Shown: positions 44,751 through 53,248 of the stretch, piece by piece | How the letters are laid out: the number at the start of each line of letters is the position of its first letter | Numbering within the stretch: the stretch's first letter is position 1 | NCBI RefSeq assembly: GCF_021183825.1 | Contig: NZ_CP089211.1 | Span: 4,446,501 to 4,510,500, forward strand | Reading direction: 5' to 3' | DNA: 64,000 bases | DNA from: Sinomicrobium kalidii | Lineage (GTDB): Bacteria > Bacteroidota > Bacteroidia > Flavobacteriales > Flavobacteriaceae | Notes under the pieces: generated by a model | What the model was told of the DNA's origin: nothing | The model's input: the letters and a program-made list of their open reading frames with translations, nothing else | The model's database searches: none | Translations under genes and position numbers: made by a program

Positions 44751-46883
44751 ATGAAAAAAATAAGTGCTTTGCTCATTATAAGTGTTATTTTTGCCACATC
44801 GTGTAAAAATAAAAATACTTCCGAAGTGACCAAAAACATTACACCTCCCATAGCGGAAAAAAAACCTGTTCCTTTAAAAAAACACGGAGATATACGGATA
44901 GACAATTATTTCTGGATGAACGAAAGAGACAATCCGGAGGTGATTGATTACCTCGAACGGGAAAACGATTACAATGAAAAGATGACTGCGCATACGAAGC
45001 AGTTCCAGGATGATCTTTTTGAAGAGATGAAGTCCAGGATAAAGGAGGATGACGCATCTGTTCCCTATTTTTATAATGGCTACTGGTATGTCACCCGCTA
45101 TGAAAAAGGAAAGGATTATCCGGTATATACCCGGCGAAAGGGAACGATGGATGCCGAAGAAGAAATTATCTTTGACTGCAATGAAATGGCAAAAGAATAT
45201 GCCTATTTCCGGTTGCAGGGGATTAACATCAGTCCCGATAACAAACTGGCAGCGTTTGGCGTGGACACCCTGAGCAGGAGAATTTACACTATCAGGGTAA
45301 AAAACCTCGAGACCGGTGAAATATATTCCCGTGAGATCGAAAATACCACGGGGGGAAGTACCTGGGGGAATGACAATAAAACGTTGTTCTATACTGCAAA
45401 AGACCCGCAGACCCTGCGCTCGGAAAAAATATACAGGCATGCACTCGGAGCCGAAAAAGAAGATGAACTGGTGTATCACGAAGAGGACGATACCTTCAAT
45501 GCCTTTGTGTATAAGACAAAATCCAGAAAATACATCGTTGCCGGTTCCCACAGTACACTTACATCGGAATACAGTATCCTCAGTGCCGATGAACCCACTG
45601 CTGAATTTAAGGTGTTCCAGCCCAGGATACGCGGATTGGAATACGATATAGCTCACTACGACGACCATTTTTATATTGTCACCAATGCCAACGGGGCCAC
45701 CAATTTCAAACTGATGAAAACCCCGGAAAACAATACGGACAAAGCACATTGGGAAGAAGTGTTGCCGCACCGGGAAGATGTTTTGCTGGAAGATATAGAC
45801 ATCTTTAAGGACTTCCTGGTGGTCAGCGAACGTAACAGGGGGCTCAATAAAATCCGTGTGATGCGCTGGGACGGGGAAGTCGATTATTACCTGCCCTTTG
45901 ACAATGAGACATACATGGCCTTCACGACCACGAACATCGAATTTGATACGGACACTTTGCGATATAGCTATAATGCGCTTACGACCCCGCTTTCCACAAT
46001 AGATTTTAATATGGTGACCAGGGAAAAAGTGGTCAAGAAAGAACAGGAAGTGCTGGGCGGTAAGTTCGATAAGGATAGCTACACTTCCGAAAGGGTCTGG
46101 GCTACGGCCAGGGACGGTAAAAAGATACCGGTGTCCCTTGTTTACAGGAAAGGTATTAAAAAAGACGGAAACAACCCGTTACTGCTTTACGGTTACGGTT
46201 CTTACGGGGCCACCATAGACCCTTATTTTTCATCCGTAAGGCTTAGCCTGCTGGACCGTGGCTTTATCTATGCCATAGCACACGTAAGAGGAGGGGAGTA
46301 CCTGGGAAGACCCTGGTATGAAGACGGAAAACTTCTCAAAAAGAAAAATACGTTTACCGATTTTATCGATTGTTCCAAATTCCTGATCGGGGAAAAATAC
46401 ACTGCACCGGAACATCTGTATGCCATGGGAGGCTCTGCCGGCGGATTACTGATAGGGGCCGTGGTAAATATGGCTCCGGAGTTGTATAACGGTGTTGTGG
46501 CCGCCGTGCCTTTCGTAGATGTGGTGACCACCATGCTGGACGAATCCATACCACTTACTACCGGCGAGTATGACGAATGGGGGAATCCCAACGAAAAGGA
46601 ATATTACAACTACATAAAATCCTATTCACCTTATGACAATGTTGAAGCCCGGGCATATCCCAATATGCTGGTCACCACGGGGTATCACGACTCGCAGGTG
46701 CAATACTGGGAACCTGCAAAATGGGTGGCCAAACTCAGGGACTTGAAAACAGATGATAATATACTCCTGTTTCACACCAATATGGATGCCGGGCACAGCG
46801 GAGCATCAGGGCGTTTTGAAGCACTTCACGAGGTTGCCGAAGAGTACGCATTCATGTTAGATTTGGAGGGAATTAAAGAGTAA
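44751..46883 (+). CDS. Prolyl oligopeptidase family S9A lipoprotein, oligopeptidase B-like
   Basis: The 710-residue protein has a lipobox Cys near residue 18 (IFATSCKN), so it is likely membrane-anchored outside the cytoplasm. It has an N-terminal S9 segment (YFWMNERDNPEVIDYLERE), a beta-propeller, and a C-terminal alpha/beta hydrolase. The catalytic triad is visible: S562 in MGGSAGG, D647 in GYHDSQV, and H682 in DAGHSGASG. The similarity to oligopeptidase B (PtrB) suggests cleavage of short peptides after basic residues. It begins 80 bp from the divergent ybaB gene. Confidence 0.92.
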   Translation: MKKISALLIISVIFATSCKNKNTSEVTKNITPPIAEKKPVPLKKHGDIRIDNYFWMNERDNPEVIDYLERENDYNEKMTAHTKQFQDDLFEEMKSRIKEDDASVPYFYNGYWYVTRYEKGKDYPVYTRRKGTMDAEEEIIFDCNEMAKEYAYFRLQGINISPDNKLAAFGVDTLSRRIYTIRVKNLETGEIYSREIENTTGGSTWGNDNKTLFYTAKDPQTLRSEKIYRHALGAEKEDELVYHEEDDTFNAFVYKTKSRKYIVAGSHSTLTSEYSILSADEPTAEFKVFQPRIRGLEYDIAHYDDHFYIVTNANGATNFKLMKTPENNTDKAHWEEVLPHREDVLLEDIDIFKDFLVVSERNRGLNKIRVMRWDGEVDYYLPFDNETYMAFTTTNIEFDTDTLRYSYNALTTPLSTIDFNMVTREKVVKKEQEVLGGKFDKDSYTSERVWATARDGKKIPVSLVYRKGIKKDGNNPLLLYGYGSYGATIDPYFSSVRLSLLDRGFIYAIAHVRGGEYLGRPWYEDGKLLKKKNTFTDFIDCSKFLIGEKYTAPEHLYAMGGSAGGLLIGAVVNMAPELYNGVVAAVPFVDVVTTMLDESIPLTTGEYDEWGNPNEKEYYNYIKSYSPYDNVEARAYPNMLVTTGYHDSQVQYWEPAKWVAKLRDLKTDDNILLFHTNMDAGHSGASGRFEALHEVAEEYAFMLDLEGIKE

Positions 46884-46897
46884 TAAAAAAAAATAAC

Positions 46898-46905
46898 TAA
46901 ATTTG
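46898..46905 (+). promoter_or_regulatory. Candidate -7 box for the cysteine-synthase-like gene
   Basis: TAAATTTG lies 54 bp before the start at 46960, matching TAnnTTTG. It places a promoter in the short gap after the S9 peptidase gene. Confidence 0.45.
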
Positions 46906-46959
46906 CTCGGTTTTTGGTTTTTTCAAAAGAAACCGACTTTGGAACCAAACACATGTTAT

Positions 46960-48012
46960 ATGGAACAAAAAATTAAGGCTTACAATAACGTATTAGAGCT
47001 TATCGGAAATACGCCAATTATAAAACTTAATGCCATAACCAATTCCCTCCAAGGAAATTTTTATGCAAAGGTAGAAGCTTTTAACCCCGGCCATTCCACA
47101 AAAGACAGGATAGCACTCTATATCATAGAGCAGGCGGAAAGGAACGGAATACTAAAGCCGGGAGATACCATTATCGAAACCACCTCGGGCAATACCGGGT
47201 TCAGCATCGCGATGGTGAGTATTGTGAAAGGGTATGACTGTGTGCTGGCGGTGAGTTCCAAATCCTCGCAAGACAAGATAGATATGCTGAGGTCAATGGG
47301 GGCCAAGGTATACGTGTGTCCCGCTCATGTCAGTGCAGACGACCCCCGTTCCTATTATCAGGTGGCAAGGCGTATGCACGAGGAAATGAAAGGGTCGGTT
47401 TATATCAACCAGTATTTTAACGAACTGAATATTGATGCCCACTACAATACTACGGGGCCGGAATTGTGGGAACAGACCGGAGGTACTATTACACACCTTA
47501 TAGCCTGCAGCGGAACCGGAGGCACTATTTCCGGTACGGCAAGATATCTTAAAGAACAGGCCAAAAAGAACGGAAAGGACATAAGGATCATAGGAGTGGA
47601 TGCCTACGGGTCCGTGCTCAAAAAGTACCACGAAACAGGGGAGTTTGATTCCAAGGAGATCTATCCCTACCGGATAGAAGGCCTGGGTAAAAACCTTATC
47701 CCCACGGCTACGGACTTTGACGTGATCGATAAGTTTGTAAAGGTAACCGACGAGGAAAGTGCACATACCGCAAGAGAGGTCTCCAAGACCGAAGGACTTT
47801 TCGTGGGGTATACCAGCGGAGCGGTAATGCAGGCTGTAAAACAACTTGCGGCACAAGGGGAATTTGATGAGAACAGCAACGTTATTATGGTGTTCCCCGA
47901 CCACGGCTCCAGGTACATGAGCAAGATATACAGCGATGAATGGATGCGTGAACAAGGATTTTTTGACAGTAAAAACATCGAGGAAGAACAGAAAATAGAA
48001 TACATAAAGTAA
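46960..48012 (+). CDS. capA: Cysteine-synthase-like PLP enzyme, probable cysteate synthase
   Basis: The 350-residue protein belongs to the O-acetylserine sulfhydrylase/CBS fold. It has [11 protein letters not shown] near the N-terminus, the PLP lysine K48 in [23 protein letters not shown], and the phosphate-binding [13 protein letters not shown]. Sequence alone allows cysteine synthase. The next gene on the strand is an alpha-oxoamine synthase. In capnine-producing Bacteroidota, a CapA enzyme of this fold makes L-cysteate from O-phosphoserine and sulfite, and CapB then uses it. I infer that role here from the pairing. The start at 46960 fits family N-termini better than 46903. Confidence 0.72.
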   Translation: MEQKIKAYNNVLELIGNTPIIKLNAITNSLQGNFYAKVEAFNPGHSTKDRIALYIIEQAERNGILKPGDTIIETTSGNTGFSIAMVSIVKGYDCVLAVSSKSSQDKIDMLRSMGAKVYVCPAHVSADDPRSYYQVARRMHEEMKGSVYINQYFNELNIDAHYNTTGPELWEQTGGTITHLIACSGTGGTISGTARYLKEQAKKNGKDIRIIGVDAYGSVLKKYHETGEFDSKEIYPYRIEGLGKNLIPTATDFDVIDKFVKVTDEESAHTAREVSKTEGLFVGYTSGAVMQAVKQLAAQGEFDENSNVIMVFPDHGSRYMSKIYSDEWMREQGFFDSKNIEEEQKIEYIK

Positions 48013-48022
48013 GAAAGTTCTA

Positions 48023-48048
48023 AAACATCCGCTAAAATGCGGATGTTT
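48023..48048 (+). terminator. Hairpin between the two candidate capnine genes
   Basis: AAACATCCGC at 48023-48032 pairs perfectly with GCGGATGTTT at 48039-48048, followed by GTTT. It may end or reduce transcription between the two genes. Confidence 0.65.
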
Positions 48049-48169
48049 GTTTACAAAATGGGTGCTAATAGTTCATATCTTCCCGAAAATTTTTGTGAAG
48101 GCATATTTAAAATATGTAATTTAGCCTGTTCGTGCTAAAAAAATTTTATCATAAAATTTTGAGATCTAC

Positions 48170-49429
48170 ATGAAGGATTTATTTGACAGGATCATTGAAA
48201 ATAAGGGACCATTGGGAAAATGGGCGTCACAGGCAGAAGGGTATTTTGTATTCCCGAAACTGGAAGGCCCTATTTCCAATAGAATGAAATTCAACGGAAA
48301 GGAAGTTATAACCTGGAGCATCAACGATTATCTGGGCCTGGCGAATCACCCCGATGTGCTGAAGGCCGATGCGGAAGCAGCTGCCGAGCACGGCAGCGCA
48401 TATCCGATGGGTGCGCGGATGATGAGCGGGCATACCGATGTTCACGAAAAACTTCAGGATGAACTGGCAGCTTTCGTTAAAAAAGAGGCTGCATATCTGC
48501 TGAATTTCGGTTACCAGGGGATGGTTTCGGCCATAGATGCGCTGGTAACCAAAGACGATATTATCGTTTATGATGTGGATTCCCATGCCTGTATTATAGA
48601 TGGTGTGCGTTTGCATATGGGAAAACGGTTTACCTTTATGCACAACGACATTGACAGTCTGGAGAAAAACCTGGAAAGGGCTACCAAAATGGCCGAACAG
48701 ACCGGAGGGGGAATACTGGTTATTTCCGAAGGTGTGTTTGGCATGCGGGGAGAGCAGGGAAAACTGAAAGAGATCGTAGCCCTGAAGGAAAAATATAAAT
48801 TCCGCCTTCTGGTAGACGATGCACATGGTTTCGGAACACTCGGAGCTACAGGTGCCGGAGCGGGAGAAGAGCAGGATGTACAGGACGGCATAGATGTGTA
48901 CTTTGCCACCTTCGCTAAATCCATGGCCAGTATAGGAGCTTTTCTGGCCGGTGACAGGGAAATTATAGACTACCTGAAATACAATCTGCGTTCGCAGATG
49001 TTTGCAAAATCCCTGCCCATGGTCTTTGTAAAAGGTGCGTTGAAACGCCTTGAAATGCTTCGTACCATGCCCGAGCTCAAAGGGAAATTGTGGGAAAACG
49101 TAAATGCCCTGCAAAACGGCCTCAAGGCCCGTGGGTTTGATATAGGAACTACCAATACCTGTGTAACCCCGGTATACCTTAACGGAAGTATCCCGGAAGC
49201 CATGGCGCTGGTGAAGGACCTCAGGGAAAATTACGGTGTTTTCTGTTCTATTGTCGTATATCCCGTAATCCCCAAAGGCCTTATCCTTCTCAGGATGATC
49301 CCTACGGCGACCCATACACTGGACGATGTGAATCAAACGCTCGATGCCTTTTCCGCGATCCGTGACCGATTGGAGAACGGTACGTACAAAAGGCTTTCCG
49401 CGGCAGTTTCTGCTGCAATGGGAGAGTAG
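48170..49429 (+). CDS. capB: Alpha-oxoamine synthase, probable cysteate fatty acyltransferase
   Basis: The 419-residue PLP enzyme belongs to the family of serine palmitoyltransferase, KBL and BioF. It has SINDYLGLANHP, PLP-stacking H139 in VDSHACIIDG, D216 in VDDAHGFG, and the Schiff-base lysine K250 in FATFAKSMAS. A member of this family in Flavobacterium johnsoniae is the cysteate acyltransferase required for capnine and efficient gliding. With a cysteate-synthase-like gene 158 bp upstream, that activity is the best guess. Serine palmitoyltransferase or glycine C-acetyltransferase remain possible. A terminator follows. Confidence 0.75.
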   Translation: MKDLFDRIIENKGPLGKWASQAEGYFVFPKLEGPISNRMKFNGKEVITWSINDYLGLANHPDVLKADAEAAAEHGSAYPMGARMMSGHTDVHEKLQDELAAFVKKEAAYLLNFGYQGMVSAIDALVTKDDIIVYDVDSHACIIDGVRLHMGKRFTFMHNDIDSLEKNLERATKMAEQTGGGILVISEGVFGMRGEQGKLKEIVALKEKYKFRLLVDDAHGFGTLGATGAGAGEEQDVQDGIDVYFATFAKSMASIGAFLAGDREIIDYLKYNLRSQMFAKSLPMVFVKGALKRLEMLRTMPELKGKLWENVNALQNGLKARGFDIGTTNTCVTPVYLNGSIPEAMALVKDLRENYGVFCSIVVYPVIPKGLILLRMIPTATHTLDDVNQTLDAFSAIRDRLENGTYKRLSAAVSAAMGE

Positions 49430-49450
49430 TTAAGATATATAAGCGTATTG

Positions 49451-49483
49451 AAAAGGCATTGTGCAAAACGCAGTGCCTTTTTT
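49451..49483 (+). terminator. Terminator after the alpha-oxoamine synthase gene
   Basis: AAAAGGCA and TGCCTTTT pair, with an inner TGC/GCA pair around an AAAAC loop, followed by a run of T. Confidence 0.75.
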
Positions 49484-49790
49484 GTTTCCGGTGAACCCGT
49501 ATTCCGAATATCGGATCAAAATCAAAAGTCGTGAAGTAAAATTGGATTTCTGGGCTATGGGATGAGATGTAAGACCTATGACTGTAAGATACAGGAAGTT
49601 TTTCAGGTATTGTTTTACCGGGATTGCAGCTATGTTGAAAATATTTATGGTTTTTAAAGGTGCTCTGATGACAGTGAAAGCAACCTGCAACGCGTAATCC
49701 CTTTTCATTTTCGCATGGGCCTGTTCCCGAATATCCGGATTTTTACTTATCTTAAATGGGGCATATTGTCTTTTATTAATCCCGGAAAAT
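49484..49790. other. Intergenic region without a visible gene
   Basis: About 300 bases between the terminator and the nitroreductase gene. No credible frame, RNA gene or clear promoter box was seen. Confidence 0.5.
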
Positions 49791-50483
49791 ATGGAAATTA
49801 AACAACATAGGTTTATTCAGGGCCATAAACACGTAGCTTATAAAGCACAAACCTTTCCTGAAGAAGAAATGCTGCGGAGAAGCAGGGAATTTTACGATTG
49901 GATGGAGAAACGCCGTTCCGTCAGGGATTTTTCCGGTAAACCCGTGCCGAGAGAAGTGATTGAGAATATTATCCGGACCGCTTCGACCGCTCCGTCCGGG
50001 GCCCATAAACAACCGTGGACTTTTTGTGTGGTATCTTCTCCTTCACTGAAAACAAGGATATGTGTCGCCGCAGAACAGGAAGAAAAGGAAAATTATGATC
50101 GCAGGATGAGCGAAAGCTGGAAGAAGGACCTGGAGCCCCTGGCCACAAATGCCAGTAAATCCTTTTTGCAAACTGCGCCCTGGCTGATCGTAGTTTTTAA
50201 AAAGGTGCTGGAATATGCCGATCATGGGGAAAAACGAAATAATTATTATGTAAATGAATCCGTAGGGATAGCCTCCGGCATGCTCATTACCGCCATACAT
50301 AATGCAGGCCTCGTTACCCTTACCCATACACCGAGCCCAATGAATTTCCTGGCAAAAATACTGCAACGCCCGGACAATGAAAGACCGTTTTTACTGTTAC
50401 CCGTAGGCTATCCCGCACCACAGGTGTTTGTTCCTGACCTCAAAAGAAAGGAATTGCATGAAACAACGGTGTTTTACGACTAA
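49791..50483 (+). CDS. Nitroreductase-fold flavoprotein resembling iodotyrosine deiodinase
   Basis: The 230-residue protein has the FMN-binding opening EKRRSVRDFSGKPVP, then RTASTAPSGAHKQPWTFCVV, and a C-terminal LLPVGYPAPQVFVPDLKRK. These resemble animal iodotyrosine deiodinase closely. The three residues that grip the halotyrosine zwitterion there (Glu and Tyr four apart, and Lys 21 after the Tyr) have counterparts E98, Y102 and K123. I therefore infer reductive dehalogenation of halotyrosines, as shown for the Haliscomenobacter homolog. A general nitroreductase is the alternative. The gene is single and converges on the YceI gene. Confidence 0.85.
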   Translation: MEIKQHRFIQGHKHVAYKAQTFPEEEMLRRSREFYDWMEKRRSVRDFSGKPVPREVIENIIRTASTAPSGAHKQPWTFCVVSSPSLKTRICVAAEQEEKENYDRRMSESWKKDLEPLATNASKSFLQTAPWLIVVFKKVLEYADHGEKRNNYYVNESVGIASGMLITAIHNAGLVTLTHTPSPMNFLAKILQRPDNERPFLLLPVGYPAPQVFVPDLKRKELHETTVFYD

Positions 50484-50503
50484 GAAATAGTTACGGAAAG
50501 GTT

Positions 50504-51088
50504 TTAGTGCAATTCAAAATTCACATCTACAGTAACCTCCCGGGCAATTTTGTTGCGTACGATACCCGGTATTTTAATACCAAAATCTGAAGGAGTCGTT
50601 GTAAAAGCGGATTTGAGGACTATTGTGTTTTCCGATTTTTGCAGCGTCACGGGAATGTCCATTGCCCTGGTCGTTCCCTTGATAGTCAATTCACCGCTGA
50701 TCCGGTATTCGGAAGGGTTATCGTTCAGGGAGCCTATGTCGAACCCTTCGATATGTCCCCGGAAGGCGGCTTTGGGATATTCGTCGGACATGACGTAGTT
50801 TTCGTTAAAATGTTCTTCCATAAGAGCTACCTTAAACCGGAAACTCTTTATCAGGACAAGCGATGCGAATTCCCCGGTGGCAGCATTCAGTATGGCAGAG
50901 GCGCTTTGTGTACGGGCATCTACCTCCTCAAAAGAAGGTACCGAAGCCTCGAAATGTATCTCTCCCGACCGGGTAATGTATTTTTTCTGGGCCTGTAAAG
51001 GAGTACCCGCCGATATCAGAAATGCCAGAACAAGGCTTGTCAGTATGCCGGTTATCGTTACTCCTGTATGAATCCCTGGTCTGCCCAT
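50504..51088 (-). CDS. YceI-family periplasmic protein
   Basis: The 194-residue protein has a signal peptide (about 1-34, ending LQAQ). The YceI beta-barrel follows: a segment with IHFEASVPSFEEVDARTQSA, then YPKAAFRGHIEG, ISGELTIKGTTR, and a final strand IAREVTVDVNFELH. YceI proteins bind isoprenoid or other long lipids. Its 5' end overlaps the upstream cytochrome gene by 31 bp, so the two are translated from one message. YceI genes next to small cytochromes suggest a link with membrane quinone or redox traffic, which is not proven here. Confidence 0.88.
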   Translation of the reverse strand: MGRPGIHTGVTITGILTSLVLAFLISAGTPLQAQKKYITRSGEIHFEASVPSFEEVDARTQSASAILNAATGEFASLVLIKSFRFKVALMEEHFNENYVMSDEYPKAAFRGHIEGFDIGSLNDNPSEYRISGELTIKGTTRAMDIPVTLQKSENTIVLKSAFTTTPSDFGIKIPGIVRNKIAREVTVDVNFELH

Positions 51089-51432
51089 TCTTCGATAATA
51101 TCCCTGTTCGCCTGGCTCATAAGTCCCGTAGGAGGCATGGGATTACCGGAACTGTTTATTCTCGTAAGAAGCCCCCTGCTTTCTATGGCCTGTTTCACGG
51201 CATTATAGGTTGTAAGGTGCATTGGCGCATTGTTCTGCGGCGGATCGGAGTGACAGCTCAGGCAATTACTCTGTATTATAGGGGCAACGTCATCTGCATA
51301 AGTTATTTCTTCTCCCGGATCGGGGTCGGGATCCGGGGCGAGATCGTCATCGCTGCTGCTGGAGCAGGATAAGGTAAGCAGCACAGTTAAAAACATACTG
51401 CTTAAAATGGAAATAATGCCCTTGGTTTTCAT
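51058..51432 (-). CDS. Small c-type cytochrome lipoprotein
   Basis: The 124-residue protein has a lipobox Cys near residue 23 (LLTLSCSSSS). An Asp/Pro-rich linker and a single heme site CLSCH (about residues 57-61) follow. The region MPPTGLMS near residue 99 supplies a likely Met axial ligand. It resembles planctomycete-type and cytochrome-c-like lipoproteins. The gene is upstream of and overlaps yceI by 31 bp, leftward. Confidence 0.85.
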   Translation of the reverse strand: MKTKGIISILSSMFLTVLLTLSCSSSSDDDLAPDPDPDPGEEITYADDVAPIIQSNCLSCHSDPPQNNAPMHLTTYNAVKQAIESRGLLTRINSSGNPMPPTGLMSQANRDIIEEWADQGFIQE

Positions 51433-51738
51433 GACTTTGTAGCAGTTTTAATGGTTGAAAAAACATCATGTTTATGTATAAATTTAATAAAAAATTAGGG
51501 TTTTTTATGGTTTTATTTTAGTTTTTTAATTAAAAAGGATCATTAAATTTATGTGTATGTGATTTCTGTACATATAAGGATAGGGATGTAACATGATGCG
51601 GGGAAGTGTTTATTCAAAAAAAATATATTGCGGAATAAGAGTGATAAGGAGAGATTTGTTTAATTTGTGTAGAGAACAGTTGACGAAGCGATTGACCGGT
51701 TCTTTTGCATCAGCACTATTTAAATTCAATTTATTCGA
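51433..51738. other. AT-rich intergenic region between divergent genes
   Basis: About 305 bases between the cytochrome gene (leftward) and cmk (rightward). It must hold both promoters. TTCTTTTG at 51700-51707 resembles a -7 box for cmk with one mismatch. Confidence 0.4.
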
Positions 51739-52434
51739 ATGAAAAAGATCATTATTGCCATAGACGGTTATTCTTCCACCGGGAAAAGTACCATAGCAAA
51801 GCGACTGGCCCGTGAATTAGGGTATGTTTATGTAGATACGGGAGCCATGTACCGGGCAGTGACGCTTTTTGCCATGGAGAAGGGATTGCTGGACGGTGAA
51901 GAACCGGACAGGAAGAACCTAATCCGGAAACTTGATACTATCAGTATACGCTTTGTTCCCAATGCTGACCTTGGATATGCCGAAACTTACCTGAATGGCA
52001 CGAATGTCGAGGAAGAAATAAGAAGCATGGAAGTCTCCAACCGGGTAAGTGCAATAGCAGCTATTCCCGAAGTGAGACATAAACTCGTGGAGGAGCAACG
52101 AAAGATGGGAGAAGAAAAAGGAATTGTTATGGACGGCAGGGATATCGGTACCGTGGTTTTCCCTGATGCGGAGTTAAAACTGTTCATGACCGCATCTCCT
52201 GAAATCCGTGCAAGCCGCAGGTATAAGGAATTGCTGGGCAAGGGGAAAAAGGTAACTTATGAAGCGGTATTGAAGAATGTCATAGACCGCGATTATATCG
52301 ATTCACACCGCAAAGACTCCCCGTTGATAAAAGCACCTGATGCCATAGAGCTGGACAATACCGATATGGGAAAGGACGAGCAGTTTGAGCGCATCTACAA
52401 CCACGCTCTTCGCATGATAAACAAAAAAAAATAA
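51739..52434 (+). CDS. cmk: Cytidylate kinase
   Basis: Cmk phosphorylates CMP and dCMP for nucleotide supply. The 231-residue protein starts MKKIIIAIDGYSSTGKSTIA, with a P-loop. It has YVYVDTGAMYRAVTLFA, then GIVMDGRDIGTVVFPDAELK and the lid segment SPEIRASRRYKEL. Length is typical for bacterial Cmk. It is rightward and monocistronic. Confidence 0.96.
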   Translation: MKKIIIAIDGYSSTGKSTIAKRLARELGYVYVDTGAMYRAVTLFAMEKGLLDGEEPDRKNLIRKLDTISIRFVPNADLGYAETYLNGTNVEEEIRSMEVSNRVSAIAAIPEVRHKLVEEQRKMGEEKGIVMDGRDIGTVVFPDAELKLFMTASPEIRASRRYKELLGKGKKVTYEAVLKNVIDRDYIDSHRKDSPLIKAPDAIELDNTDMGKDEQFERIYNHALRMINKKK

Positions 52435-52511
52435 AGGGGTAGTGAACCCCGGATTTCATTTCTGCTTTCCGTATAATTGTCCGGAAGAAACGCGAACCCG
52501 GGATTTTTTGA

Positions 52512-52901
52512 TCAGGAAAGTCTCGGGATTACCAGTTCCTGGTCAGGGTGTATGAGATCCGGATTCTTCAGTTTGTCCGTATTGGCCTGGAAAATGGTAT
52601 TGTACTTGGAGGCGTCCCCGTAATAATGTTTGGCTATTTTTCCCAGGGTCTCGCCTTTTTGTACCACGTGCCTGTGGTATACAGAGGCGTCCTCTTCCGC
52701 TACACGGATATCCGCTTTGATGTCTGTCGGCTGATTGCCGCCGATTTCCTTGATCTTGTCCCAGATGATGTTTTTTTCATACTGGGTATTGGTGGTTCCT
52801 TTTAGCTTCAGGATGCCATCGGCTTCCTCTACGTTGCCGTTTTTGATCTGCAGCGCCGCACCCAGGTCAAGGACCGGCTGGTATTTTGCTTTAACACTCA
52901 T
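52512..52901 (-). CDS. LysM-domain protein, YgaU-like
   Basis: The 129-residue protein has an N-terminal BON-like part (about 1-70, with ADGILKLKGTTNTQYEKN). The C-terminal LysM domain (about 77-126) has the segments HVVQKGETLGKIAKHYYG and NPDLIHPDQELVIPR. It resembles E. coli YgaU (Kbp), a potassium-binding cytosolic protein with BON and LysM domains. No signal peptide is visible, which fits a cytosolic role. The start at 52901 (MSVKAKYQP) was preferred to 52913. Confidence 0.85.
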   Translation of the reverse strand: MSVKAKYQPVLDLGAALQIKNGNVEEADGILKLKGTTNTQYEKNIIWDKIKEIGGNQPTDIKADIRVAEEDASVYHRHVVQKGETLGKIAKHYYGDASKYNTIFQANTDKLKNPDLIHPDQELVIPRLS

Positions 52902-53248
52902 TGTTTTGTACATTTAATAATTAAACCTAGTAAATATACATAATTTGTGCAGTATTTTTTGTGTTAACGTTGTAAAATTATCGTTATAAAATGGATGAAA
53001 TGCACAAAAAAACGGATAAACCCGAAAAGATTCCAATATAAAATCCGGTTATTGAAAATTATGCAATAATTTTTCAAGGCTTTATGACCGATTTTAAACA
53101 AATAAATTTATTTTCGTCATGGGAAAACAACATGCCATTTTTCCTTCTTTTCAGGGATTGTCCCTGTTGAACAACCGGTGCGAAACGATGAGTTAAACCG
53201 TATTTTCGTCCCGGTATTTTAAATGACCTTTTTAATGAAGAACAGTAA
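52902..53248. other. AT-rich intergenic region with small palindromes
   Basis: These 347 bases lie between divergent genes. They contain an imperfect hairpin near 53053-53077 (TGAAAATTAT with ATAATTTTTCA) and the perfect 14-bp palindrome AAATAAATTTATTT at 53100-53113. No gene is visible. Confidence 0.5.

Noticed and set aside
48227..49336. A 369-codon open frame on the - strand inside the alpha-oxoamine synthase gene
   Set aside because: It is antisense to a gene with clear catalytic motifs, and the product resembles no protein family.
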